Source: UBA1413 sp964552955 (lineage in GTDB: Bacteria; Bacteroidota; Bacteroidia; Bacteroidales; Prolixibacteraceae). From it: a stretch of 64,000 nucleotides of DNA. Position 1 is the stretch's first letter. Each line of letters starts with the position of its first letter. The stretch lies in assembly GCA_964552955.1 (NCBI GenBank), contig CAZKIU010000017.1:1-64000 (forward strand), given 5' to 3'. Made by a program: the position numbers and the translations under genes. Shown in pieces: positions 43,285 through 51,526 of the stretch. A model generated the notes under the pieces. The model was not told the origin of the DNA and searched no databases. It saw nothing but the letters and a program-made list of their open reading frames with translations.

Positions 43285-44310
43285 TCAGTCGGCAGCCGGC
43301 GCAGTGGTGATGACCTCCAGGATTTTAGCTTCCAGTTCGGCTGAAAGTTCCGGATTGTCCTTGATGAGTTTACGGACGGCATCACGCCCCTGTCCCAGCT
43401 TGGTCTCCCCATAGCTGAACCAGGAACCGCTCTTCTTAATGATATTGTAATTGACCCCCAGGTCAACGATTTCTCCTGATTTGGAAATCCCCTCGCCATA
43501 AAGGATGTCGAATTCCGCTTTCCGGAAGGGAGGGGCAATCTTGTTCTTGACCACCTTGACCCGCACATTGTTCCCGGTCACTTCCTCCCCATCTTTGATC
43601 TGTCCGGTGCGCCGGATGTCAAGTCGCACGGAAGAGTAGAATTTAAGGGCATTTCCGCCGGTTGTGGTTTCGGGATTACCGAACATAACGCCGATTTTTT
43701 CCCTGAGTTGGTTGATAAAGATGCAGCAGGTACGGGTTTTACTGATGTTGGCGGTGAGTTTACGCAAGGCCTGCGACATCAGCCGGGCCTGGAGCCCCAC
43801 TTTGTTCTCACCCATGTCTCCTTCCAGTTCGGCCTTAGGCGTCAGGGCTGCCACTGAGTCGATCACAACAATGTCAACTGCCCCGGAACGGATCAGGTTA
43901 TCAGCGATTTCCAGGGCTTGTTCCCCATGGTCGGGCTGGCTGATCAGCAGTTCATCAATGTTGACACCCAGCTTGCGGGCATAATAGGGATCAAAGGCAT
44001 GCTCCGCATCGATGATAGCCGCAATACCCCCGCTTTTCTGAGCCTCGGCAATGGCATGAATGGCCAGGGTGGTCTTCCCCGATGATTCAGGTCCGTAGAT
44101 CTCAATGATTCTCCCCTTGGGGTAACCCCCGATCCCCAGGGCTACATCCAGTCCGATGGATCCGGAAGAGATGGCAGGCACATCCTCGACGGGCTTGTCA
44201 CCCATCCGCATGATGGAACCCTTTCCAAAGCTTTTTTCAATTTTGTCAAGAGTCAGCTGAAGCGCTTTCAGTTTCTCCTTGTTCACGACGATTTGATCTT
44301 CCTTTGACAT
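43285..44310 (-). CDS. recA: Recombinase RecA
   Basis: The 341-residue protein carries Walker A GPESSGKTTLAIHAIAE, the Walker B region DIVVIDSVAALTPKAE, and the RecA signature ALRKLTANISKTRTCCIFIN. It forms ATP-dependent filaments on single-stranded DNA for homologous recombination and damage signalling. Length is normal. It lies 11 bases after the bcp stop and 34 bases before thrA on the same strand, so a shared transcript bcp-recA-thrA is possible. Confidence 0.98.
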   Translation of the reverse strand: MSKEDQIVVNKEKLKALQLTLDKIEKSFGKGSIMRMGDKPVEDVPAISSGSIGLDVALGIGGYPKGRIIEIYGPESSGKTTLAIHAIAEAQKSGGIAAIIDAEHAFDPYYARKLGVNIDELLISQPDHGEQALEIADNLIRSGAVDIVVIDSVAALTPKAELEGDMGENKVGLQARLMSQALRKLTANISKTRTCCIFINQLREKIGVMFGNPETTTGGNALKFYSSVRLDIRRTGQIKDGEEVTGNNVRVKVVKNKIAPPFRKAEFDILYGEGISKSGEIVDLGVNYNIIKKSGSWFSYGETKLGQGRDAVRKLIKDNPELSAELEAKILEVITTAPAAD

Positions 44311-44321
44311 GATTGGTATTT

Positions 44322-44786
44322 TTAAAGATTAAGGGTTTTCTCGATTTGTACCGTATGGTTCTTGGTGTCTACACTGGAAATAACCTCCGTGATCACCCCT
44401 TCCGGGTCGATGACGAAGGTGGTCCGCAACACCCCCATGTAGGATTTTCCATACATCTTCTTTTCTCCCCAGACCCCATAATGCTCCATGATGACATGGT
44501 CGGGATCGGAAAGCAGGGTAAATCTCAACCCGTATTTGGTTATAAAATTCCGGTGGGAGGTGGTGCTGTCGGGACTGATGCCCACGACTTCAAAACCCCG
44601 TTCCAGCCAGGTAGAATAATGGTCATTCAGGTTACAGGCTTCGGCTGTACATCCCGGCGTATTGTCCTTGGGATAGAAATAGAGAATCAGCTTTTTACCC
44701 CTGAAATCGGCCAACGTCACCTTCTGCCCCTCTTGGCCGACCCCCTCAAACCAGGGCGCCGGATCTCCTTTTTTCAGTGTGGTCAT
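44322..44786 (-). CDS. bcp: Thioredoxin-dependent thiol peroxidase (Bcp/PrxQ type)
   Basis: From ATG 44786 the protein has 154 residues. The peroxidatic Cys is in YPKDNTPGCTAEACNLND, with the nearby second Cys typical of PrxQ-type enzymes. FRGKKLILYFYPKD and VVGISPDS fit the thioredoxin fold. It reduces hydroperoxides using thioredoxin. The longer in-frame start at 44873 adds 29 residues foreign to the family, so the internal ATG is chosen. Confidence 0.95.
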   Translation of the reverse strand: MTTLKKGDPAPWFEGVGQEGQKVTLADFRGKKLILYFYPKDNTPGCTAEACNLNDHYSTWLERGFEVVGISPDSTTSHRNFITKYGLRFTLLSDPDHVIMEHYGVWGEKKMYGKSYMGVLRTTFVIDPEGVITEVISSVDTKNHTVQIEKTLNL

Positions 44787-44942
44787 GATGTTAATCGTTA
44801 TTCTGTTTACAAATATAAACCATAATTGTTTCCCCCTTGTCTTTTGTTTTCTTTTCCCGGCAGGGAGGTTCAAAATAAATTCGGGTCCGACATTTGCACG
44901 ATTATTGTATCTTTAAGGCATCAATAAATCTGGTAAGCTATT

Positions 44943-46681
44943 ATGCCAAGGTCATTCAGTCGTTATCATATGTTCCTGATCTCCCTTTTGTGGGTGGGGG
45001 CTGCTGTCATGTCGCAGCAGGCCCATTCTGCTCCCCAGCCTGAAAAACGGGAGCAGGCGGTCAGTTGGTTCAGGGAGGGGGAATTCCAGAAAGCCCTGCC
45101 GGTTTTCAGCAAGCTGGCGTATGATTTCCCCTATGATTATATGCTGAAATATTACCTGGGGGCATCCATGGTAGAGACAGGCGATTACGGCCTCGAAGCC
45201 GAGAAAAACCTGGTGCTGGCCATGCCCAGTGACGTTCCTGCCAAAGTCTATTATTACCTGGGAGTCATCTACCATGCCCGGAATAACTGGAACGGGGCTC
45301 AGCGCTATTACAACCGTTTCCGCAACCATGCTGATTCCGCAGAAGTCATTGACCTGGATGTCGCCCGCCTGACGGAGCTCTGCTACCAGGAGGTGAACCC
45401 TTTTGCTGCCAACGGACAGAAGGTGGCCGAAAACAGTAAGGACGGGGATGCTGCCACTGTAAAACCAGGTGATGCAGTTGAAGCAAAACCCAGCGATCCT
45501 GACGCGGTAAAACCTGTCGAGCCTGTTGCGACGAAACCTGGCGATCCTGTTGCTCCGGCCTCCGGAACGGAACCGCAGCTACAAACTGTTGCAGTCCCAG
45601 CGGGGGGGACGAACGATACCATTGCCTCCGGCAAATTGCCAGCCGCTGTTACAGGAGTGGAGGTGGTTTCACCGGACAGCACCATACAGGAACTCCCTTC
45701 AGTGGTTTCACCGGACAGCACCATACAGGAACTCCCTTCAGTGGGTGAACCGGCAGCGGAATCAGAAAAAAGAGCCGTGGAACACCCCAAATTCATCAGT
45801 TTCCAGGTGANNNNNNNNNNNNNNNNNNNNNNNNNNNNNNNNNNNNNNNNNNNNNNNNNNNNNNNNNNNNNNNNNNNNNNNNNNNNNNNNNNNNNNNNNN
45901 NNNNNNNNNNGCGGAATCAGAAAAAAGAGCCGTGGAACACCCCAAATTCATCAGTTTCCAGGTGAACGAAAAAGTCACCTATCTGGCCGAGTGGATGTTT
46001 CAGATACCGGAGGCGCTTCAGGCTTTCCGGGCCGCCGAAGCTTCCCGCGCCCGCCTTGATTCCCTTCTGGGCAGGGCCAACGATTTACGGAAATCTTACC
46101 ATGCCACGACCCATCCGGGCAAACGGGATTCTCTGGCCCGGATGATTTCCCGGGTGGAGCGGGAGACGATTCTTCTGAAAGGAGAATCTGACACCCATTA
46201 CCGGAAAGCGGCTGCACTGGAACAGGAGTGGTGGAAAGATGCTGGTTTTGCTGAGTATGAGCGGTTTGCCGGGATCAGCGATTCCCTGCAAAAAATCCAG
46301 AACCCCCCGCTGGCGGTGATTCCTGAACCTGATCCGGCGCTCTTCCTGGAGGCTGCCGGAGCGGTGAGTACCACGACGGCCACAGAGGAGGGGCCGCAGG
46401 AAGAGCAGCCCGACCCCGATCAGATCGTCTACAGGATCCAGCTGGGAGCCTATCCCAAGGCGGTCCCGGCCAGCAGAAAAGCCCTCTTTGATAAGATTTC
46501 CAAGATCAGGGTCATCGATACCTATGTGAATGACCAAGGCGCAACCGTATACACCACAGGGCTGCTCACCGATTATAACGATGCCCTGAAACTGATGCAA
46601 CAAGTCAGACTGGAAGGTGTAAAAGATGCCTTTGTCATTGCCCTTCAAAATGGAAAAAGAGTATCTTTACCCAAACAATAG
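44943..46681 (+). CDS. Secreted TPR and SPOR-domain protein, split by an artificial gap
   Basis: The left part has a signal peptide (MFLISLLWVGAAVMSQQAHS) and a TPR region (WFREGEFQKALPVFSKLAYD; YYLGVIYHARNNWNGAQRYY). A Pro/Val/Asp-rich linker with a 13-residue tandem repeat follows. The right part has a charged helical region and a C-terminal SPOR domain (DQIVYRIQLGAYPKAVPASR ... VTLPKQ-like end). A 100-N gap lies inside, but the 55 bases at 45756-45810 recur exactly at 45911-45965. Removing one copy plus the N run (155 bases) yields a continuous 528-codon frame. SPOR domains bind denuded peptidoglycan, so the protein is probably periplasmic. Confidence 0.88.
45663..45740 (+). repeat. Two tandem 39-bp repeats in the linker of the SPOR protein
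   Basis: The unit is repeated exactly (45663-45701 and 45702-45740) and encodes VVSPDSTIQELPS twice. As a multiple of three it can change copy number without breaking the frame. It lies 15 bases before the duplicated 55-mer at the gap. Confidence 0.9.
45811..45910. other. Assembly gap (100 N) flanked by identical 55-mers
   Basis: The 55 bases before and after the N run are identical, so the two contigs overlap and the gap probably has negative real length. Confidence 0.95.
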
Positions 46682-46692
46682 ACTTGTCCAGG

Positions 46693-46971
46693 ATGACAGC
46701 TAAAGAAACAAGGAGAGATCCACTCCGGCAACCCGATGACGTGGCTGCCGGAAATAAAGTCCTCATTCTGTATAATGACGATGTCCATACCTTTGATTAT
46801 GTGATTGATGCACTGGTTGAAATCTGCGGTCATGAATACTATCAGGCTTCGCAGTGTGCGACCATCACCCATTACAAAGGGAAATGCGATATTAAAACGG
46901 GAAAGTTCGCCAGTCTGAAAGTCATGAAGGATGCCCTGACTGAGCGGGAACTGACGGTGACCATCGATTGA
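46693..46971 (+). CDS. clpS: ClpS adaptor of the Clp protease
   Basis: From ATG 46693 the protein has 92 residues. The ClpS core is visible in VLILYNDDVHTFDYVIDAL, with the Asn-Asp pair and following residues that form the N-degron pocket, and ATITHYKGKCDIKTG. ClpS delivers proteins with destabilising N-terminal residues to ClpAP. The in-frame TTG at 46684 is a possible alternative. The gene starts 12 bases after the SPOR protein stop. Confidence 0.9.
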   Translation: MTAKETRRDPLRQPDDVAAGNKVLILYNDDVHTFDYVIDALVEICGHEYYQASQCATITHYKGKCDIKTGKFASLKVMKDALTERELTVTID

Positions 46972-47048
46972 AGGAGCCCCCGATACCTGTCATAAGGCGT
47001 TATTGGGGCCTGTTTCCTGATTTGCAACCCTTTTCTGACGACTGATAT

Positions 47049-47522
47049 ATGACTATTCTGGTGATAATTTTCCTGGTGATACTGGGGTTGTTTCTGCTCC
47101 TGCTGGAGTTTGCCGTGATTCCGGGGGTCACAATTGCCGGCATCGGAGGGGTCATCATGCTCATCGGAAGTGTCTATCTGGGTTTTTCCCGTTTCGGCAC
47201 TCTGGGAGGAATGATCACCCTGGTGGCTATCCTGGTCACCGGCCCCTTTATGTTTTATTACTTTTTCAAGTCAAAGGCCGGCCGGAAACTGGTACTGGAC
47301 ACCAATATCGAGGGTCGGGTAGAGCAGTTTGATGCTTCGAAGATCGGGGTGGGGGACCAGGGGATTACCCTGGGCCGGCTGGCGCCTTCCGGAAAAGTTA
47401 AAGTGGGCACCCAAACGATGGAAGCCCGTTCTACGGGGGCTTTTATTGACCCGAATCAACCGGTGAGGGTGGTGAAAATCCTTTCAAATACAATTATTGT
47501 GGAACTCATTAAAACAGAATAA
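47049..47522 (+). CDS. NfeD-family membrane protein
   Basis: The 157-residue protein has three N-terminal hydrophobic helices (ILVIIFLVILGLFLLLLEF onward). A C-terminal OB-fold NfeD domain follows (GDQGITLGRLAPSGKVKV; STGAFIDPNQPVRVVKI). NfeD proteins are found next to flotillin or stomatin genes and are thought to assist their membrane scaffolds. The floA gene follows after only 2 bases, as expected. Confidence 0.9.
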   Translation: MTILVIIFLVILGLFLLLLEFAVIPGVTIAGIGGVIMLIGSVYLGFSRFGTLGGMITLVAILVTGPFMFYYFFKSKAGRKLVLDTNIEGRVEQFDASKIGVGDQGITLGRLAPSGKVKVGTQTMEARSTGAFIDPNQPVRVVKILSNTIIVELIKTE

Positions 47523-47524
47523 AT

Positions 47525-48505
47525 ATGGTTGAATCAGTTGGTATTTTCGGAATGATCGTGGGGATTCTGGTCCTGTTGATCATCTTTTTGTATTTTGTTC
47601 CGGTAGGGCTGTGGTTTTCAGCGCTGGTATCGGGGGTAAGGATCAGTCTGATGCAGCTCTTCCTGATGCGTTTCAGGAAGGTGCCTCCCGGGGTGATCGT
47701 CAGGGCGATGATTGAGGGGACCAAGGCAGGTATTCCCCTGAACCGTAACGACCTGGAGGCCCATTTTCTGGCAGGGGGACATGTGGCCAATGTGGTGCAT
47801 GCCCTGGTTTCAGCGGCCAAAGCCAATATTCAGCTCTCCTTTAATATGGCCACAGCCATCGACCTGGCAGGCCGCGATGTCTTCGAAGCCGTTCAGATGT
47901 CGGTGAATCCCAAGGTCATCAACACTCCTCCTGTGACGGCCGTCGCCAAAGATGGGATCCAGTTGATCGCCAAAGCCAGGGTGACCGTCAGGGCTAACAT
48001 TCGCCAACTGGTAGGAGGAGCCGGCGAAGAGACCGTGCTGGCCCGTGTGGGCGAGGGAATCGTCTCCAGCATCGGCTCAGCCCACTCCCATAAAGAGGTA
48101 CTTGAAAATCCCGATTTCATCTCCCGTACGGTCCTCGAAAAAGGACTGGATGCCGGTACTGCCTTCGAAATCCTCTCTATTGACATTGCCGATATCGACA
48201 TAGGCAAGAACATCGGCGCCGGGTTGCAGATGGACCAGGCCGAAGCCGACAAGAATATCGCCCAGGCTAAGGCGGAGGAACGTCGCGCCATGGCCGTGGC
48301 CCTGGAACAGGAGATGCGCGCCAAGGCACAGGAAGCCCGCGCCAAGGTCATCGAAGCTGAAGCCCAGATCCCCCTGGCCATCTCCGAAGCCTTCCGTACC
48401 GGCAACCTGGGCGTCATGGACTACATGCGCTACAAAAACATCATGGCCGATACCTCTATGCGCGATTCTATCGCCACCGAAGAACAAAGCAAACGGAAAA
48501 AGTAA
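47525..48505 (+). CDS. floA: Flotillin-like protein FloA
   Basis: The 326-residue protein has an N-terminal membrane hairpin (FGMIVGILVLLIIFLYFVP). The SPFH-like domain follows (KVPPGVIVRAMIEGTKAGIP; INTPPVTAVAKDGIQLIAKA), then an Ala/Glu-rich coiled coil (AKAEERRAMAVALEQEMRA). It forms membrane microdomain scaffolds. Length and order match the FloA/UPF0365 family. It shares an operon with the nfeD gene and is followed 65 bases later by a strong terminator. Confidence 0.93.
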   Translation: MVESVGIFGMIVGILVLLIIFLYFVPVGLWFSALVSGVRISLMQLFLMRFRKVPPGVIVRAMIEGTKAGIPLNRNDLEAHFLAGGHVANVVHALVSAAKANIQLSFNMATAIDLAGRDVFEAVQMSVNPKVINTPPVTAVAKDGIQLIAKARVTVRANIRQLVGGAGEETVLARVGEGIVSSIGSAHSHKEVLENPDFISRTVLEKGLDAGTAFEILSIDIADIDIGKNIGAGLQMDQAEADKNIAQAKAEERRAMAVALEQEMRAKAQEARAKVIEAEAQIPLAISEAFRTGNLGVMDYMRYKNIMADTSMRDSIATEEQSKRKK

Positions 48506-48570
48506 TTCCTCCTCCCGGAAACGTTTTCAGAAAAATCCCCACCCCTGACTTAAACAGGGAGTGAAAATAC

Positions 48571-48605
48571 AAGAGGCTGTCTTTCAGGAGATAGCCTCTT
48601 TTTTT
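48571..48605 (+). terminator. Terminator of the nfeD-floA operon
   Basis: AAGAGGCTGTCT pairs with AGATAGCCTCTT (12 bp with one G-T pair) around the loop TTCAGG, followed by five more T. Confidence 0.85.
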
Positions 48606-48753
48606 GAAGCCCATGATATTAAAAATATTAAGAAGTGTTAAAAAGATGTGAAAATAATTCAATGCCTGGGCAATGTTAAGCGAATATTAAAAAATGTTTT
48701 ATGGCAGGTTTTTTCGGCGGAAGGATTTGGAGGGTAAGCTCAGGAGCCTTACC

Positions 48754-48788
48754 TTTGACACGGTTTTAGTTTCATAGGTTTAGGTTTG
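48754..48788 (+). promoter_or_regulatory. Orphan Bacteroidota-type promoter candidate
   Basis: TTTG at 48754-48757, a 23-base spacer, and TAGGTTTG at 48781-48788 match the -33/-7 pattern. No ORF follows; a terminator hairpin lies about 27 bases later. Confidence 0.35.
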
Positions 48789-48814
48789 ATTAGTTTTATT
48801 GGTTTAGTTAGGTG

Positions 48815-48845
48815 AAAAGGGCGAGTGATGACTCGTCCTTTTTTT
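48815..48845 (+). terminator. Intrinsic terminator with no gene before it
   Basis: AAAAGGGCGAGT pairs with ACTCGTCCTTTT (12 bp, one G-T pair) around the loop GATG, then more T follow. It ends a gene-free stretch after the floA terminator. Confidence 0.75.
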
Positions 48846-48911
48846 GTGCTCTGATTTATCCTGAATCCCTGTAGCTCAAGGGAAATGCCGTCACAGACCT
48901 CCCCCCCCCCG

Positions 48912-49262
48912 GAATGATCATAAGAGACTCCACCCGCAGGAAGGCATGCTGGGGAGTGATGCAACAGTGAGCGATCAGACATCACAGGTGTCCCNNNNNN
49001 NNNNNNNNNNNNNNNNNNNNNNNNNNNNNNNNNNNNNNNNNNNNNNNNNNNNNNNNNNNNNNNNNNNNNNNNNNNNNNNNNNNNNNNNNNNNNNGTGTCC
49101 CCACCAGATGGCATGTAAGGGAATGCTACGATGGTGAGCGGTCAGGAGTCACAGGTGTCCCACCAGATGGCATGTGGGGGATTGCTACGATAGAAAGTGA
49201 GCGGTCAGGAGTCATAAGTGACCCCTCCAACAGGAAGGCCTGCTGGGCGGAGCAGGGGAGAA
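48912..49262. repeat. Imperfect tandem repeat of about 60 bp spanning the second gap
   Basis: The 760-base gap after floA holds two terminators, a run of ten C at 48901-48910 and this repeat. Units read GTGTCCC-ACCAGATGGCATGT, then GCTACGAT, then GTGAGCGGTCAGGAGTCA. Copies start at 49095 and 49155, with more diverged copies at about 48925 and 49219. No protein-coding gene is apparent. Confidence 0.8.
48995..49094. other. Assembly gap (100 N) inside the tandem repeat
   Basis: Both flanks carry GTGTCCC and similar repeat units, so the true copy number is unresolved here. Confidence 0.95.
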
Positions 49263-49267
49263 TCCGG

Positions 49268-50923
49268 TCAGTTATTCTGTTCCCTGATTTCCACTCTTCT
49301 TATTTTTCCGGAGATGGTTTTGGGAAGTTCGTCGGTGAATTCGATGATTCTGGGGTATTTGTAAGGAGCAGTAGAGTTCCTGACGTGTTCCTGGATCTCT
49401 TTTTTAAGTGCTTCTGTTCCGGGTTTGTATTCGGGGGCCAGGACAATGGTGGCTTTGACCACTTGTCCGCGTACCTCATCGGGGTGGGCGGTGACGGCAC
49501 ATTCGACCACGGCGGGGTGTTCCATCAGGGCGCTTTCCACCTCGAAGGGGCCGATGCGGTAGCCTGAGCTTTTAATGACGTCGTCGAGGCGCCCCACGAA
49601 CCAGTAATAACCCTCCTCGTCGCGCCAGGCCAGGTCGCCTGTATGGTAAACGCCGTCATGCCATACCGAGGCGGTGCGCTCGGGGTCGAGGTAATAGCCC
49701 CGGAAGAGCCCGGGAGGTATTCTGTTTCCCGTGCGGATGATGATCTCTCCGGTTTCACCCTCCTCACAGGCTCTCCCCTCGGGGTGAAGCAGTCCGATAT
49801 CATAGAGGGGATTGGGAAGGCCCATAGCGCCCGGTTTGGGCTCCATCCAGGGCCAGGTGGCGATGGCTACCACCATTTCGGTTTGCCCGAATCCTTCGCG
49901 GAGGCGGAGGCCCGTCTGCTGCATAAAGCGGTTGTAGACCTCTGCATTGAGCGGTTCTCCAGCCACTGTGCAGTATTCGAGGGCCGAGAGATCGAAATCA
50001 CGCAGGTTTTCCCTGATCAGGAACCTGTAAATGGTAGGCGGGGCACAGAAGGAGGTGATCCGGTAACGGGCGATGACCGCCAGAAGGTCGGCGGGGATGA
50101 ATTTCTCATGGTCGTAGACGAAGACGGCGCACCCCACGAGCCACTGCCCATAAAGTTTGCCCCATACCGCCTTGGCCCATCCCGTGTCGGCCACCGTGAG
50201 GTGAAGCCCGTTTTCCCTGGCGTTGTGCCAGCAGAGGGCCGTGGAGATATGGCTCAGCGGATAGGTGAAGTCGTGGGCCACCATCTTGGGGTTTCCGGTC
50301 GTCCCCGAAGTGAAATAGAGCAGGGAGATATCGCTGTTGGCGGTCGTCCGCCCGGGGCTCTTCAGAGGTTCGCGCATGATGGTCTCTTCCGAAAAAAGGA
50401 GCCACCCGCCGGGAACCACCGGCCCGGTTGAAATCTTCAGTTGAACGGTGGGGGAGTCGGCCATGGCCGTGTCGATTTCGTCCAGCAGGCTCTCTTCGCC
50501 CACGGCTACGATGGCCTTGATGCCAGCGGCGTTGTTGCGGTAAACAAGGTCTTTCTTCCTGAGCAGGTGCGTGGCGGGAATGGCCACGGCTCCCAGCTTG
50601 TGCAGCGCAATGAGAAGCAGCCAGAATTCATAACGCCGCTTCAGAATCAGCATGACCTTGTCCCCATAGCCTATCCCCAGTCCGCGGAGCCAGGAGGCCG
50701 CCGCATCACTGAGCCGGCTGATCTTCCCGAAGGTGAAACGCCGCTCTTCCCCCTTGTCGTTGGTCCACAGCAGGGCCAGCTTACCGGGTTCCTCACGCGC
50801 ATAGCGGTCCACCACGTCAAATCCGAAATTGAAATCCTCCGGAACGGCAATCCTGAAGTGGGACTGGAAATCCTGCAGATCCGTAAAACTGCTCTTCTCC
50901 AGGAATAAGTCAGCTAATCTCAT
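49268..50923 (-). CDS. AMP-forming acyl-CoA synthetase
   Basis: The 551-residue ANL-superfamily enzyme has the phosphate-binding motif LLYFTSGTTGNPKMV, the adenylate motif HTGDLAWRDEEGYYWFVGR with DDVIKSSGYRIGPFEVE, and the C-terminal catalytic Lys in KTISGKIRR. Similarity to acetyl- or medium-chain acyl-CoA synthetases suggests a short or medium acyl substrate activated to acyl-CoA via acyl-AMP. It lies 3 bases after an XRE-cupin gene, a pairing seen often in Bacteroidota and probably regulatory. Confidence 0.93.
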   Translation of the reverse strand: MRLADLFLEKSSFTDLQDFQSHFRIAVPEDFNFGFDVVDRYAREEPGKLALLWTNDKGEERRFTFGKISRLSDAAASWLRGLGIGYGDKVMLILKRRYEFWLLLIALHKLGAVAIPATHLLRKKDLVYRNNAAGIKAIVAVGEESLLDEIDTAMADSPTVQLKISTGPVVPGGWLLFSEETIMREPLKSPGRTTANSDISLLYFTSGTTGNPKMVAHDFTYPLSHISTALCWHNARENGLHLTVADTGWAKAVWGKLYGQWLVGCAVFVYDHEKFIPADLLAVIARYRITSFCAPPTIYRFLIRENLRDFDLSALEYCTVAGEPLNAEVYNRFMQQTGLRLREGFGQTEMVVAIATWPWMEPKPGAMGLPNPLYDIGLLHPEGRACEEGETGEIIIRTGNRIPPGLFRGYYLDPERTASVWHDGVYHTGDLAWRDEEGYYWFVGRLDDVIKSSGYRIGPFEVESALMEHPAVVECAVTAHPDEVRGQVVKATIVLAPEYKPGTEALKKEIQEHVRNSTAPYKYPRIIEFTDELPKTISGKIRRVEIREQNN

Positions 50924-50926
50924 GGG

Positions 50927-51496
50927 CTAAAGTATGATGGCCAGAAATTTCACCTCTTTGTCGCCAAGGGCTTTCATGCCATGGGGCAAGCCCGCGTCAA
51001 ACCAGAGGGAGTCACCCTCTTCCATAATCAGCTCCCTGCCGTTGACCGAGATCATCAACCGCCCTTCGAGCACCAGGTTGAACTCCTGTCCTTCATGGCG
51101 GTAGAGGGGAATGGGATCGGATGCTGGCCGGGGGGTGACGGTGACCATGAACGGGGTGCCTTTCTTGTGGATAAAGCTCTCGTTGAGGGCTTCATAACGG
51201 TATTCCTTCCGTCTTTCGACCCGGGTGCCCTGTCCCCGGCGGGTCAGCGAGTAGCCGTGCATCCGGGGAGATTCCCCCGTGAGCAGGGTGGTCAGCTCCA
51301 TCCTGAAGGCCGTGGCAATTTGCATCAGCAGGCTCACGGGGATATCCTCTTCTCCCGCTTCCAGTTCCAGATACCGGTCGACCGACAATCCACAGGTGGC
51401 TGCCATCGCTTCCGGAGTGAGATCCAGGGCATCACGGAGCCCTCGGAGCCGTTCAGCTATTTGTCTGATCCCGGAATTCATATTTTGGGTTTGCAA
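50927..51496 (-). CDS. XRE-family regulator with a C-terminal cupin
   Basis: The 189-residue protein has an N-terminal helix-turn-helix domain (LRGLRDALDLTPEAMAATCG; VDRYLELEAGEEDIP). A cupin beta-barrel follows (YRHEGQEFNLVLEGRLMISV; GDSLWFDAGLPHGMKAL), likely binding a small effector. It lies immediately upstream of the acyl-CoA synthetase gene and probably controls it in response to an acyl metabolite, which is inference. The ATG at 51481 (MNSGIRQ) is an alternative start. Confidence 0.9.
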   Translation of the reverse strand: MQTQNMNSGIRQIAERLRGLRDALDLTPEAMAATCGLSVDRYLELEAGEEDIPVSLLMQIATAFRMELTTLLTGESPRMHGYSLTRRGQGTRVERRKEYRYEALNESFIHKKGTPFMVTVTPRPASDPIPLYRHEGQEFNLVLEGRLMISVNGRELIMEEGDSLWFDAGLPHGMKALGDKEVKFLAIIL

Positions 51497-51526
51497 TAAA
51501 TAATTCGCTCGTCGATAAATCCGTCG

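Noticed and set aside
48912..49262. CRISPR array
   Set aside because: Units of about 60 bp are imperfect and adjoin directly, with no regular unique spacers and no cas genes in the window.
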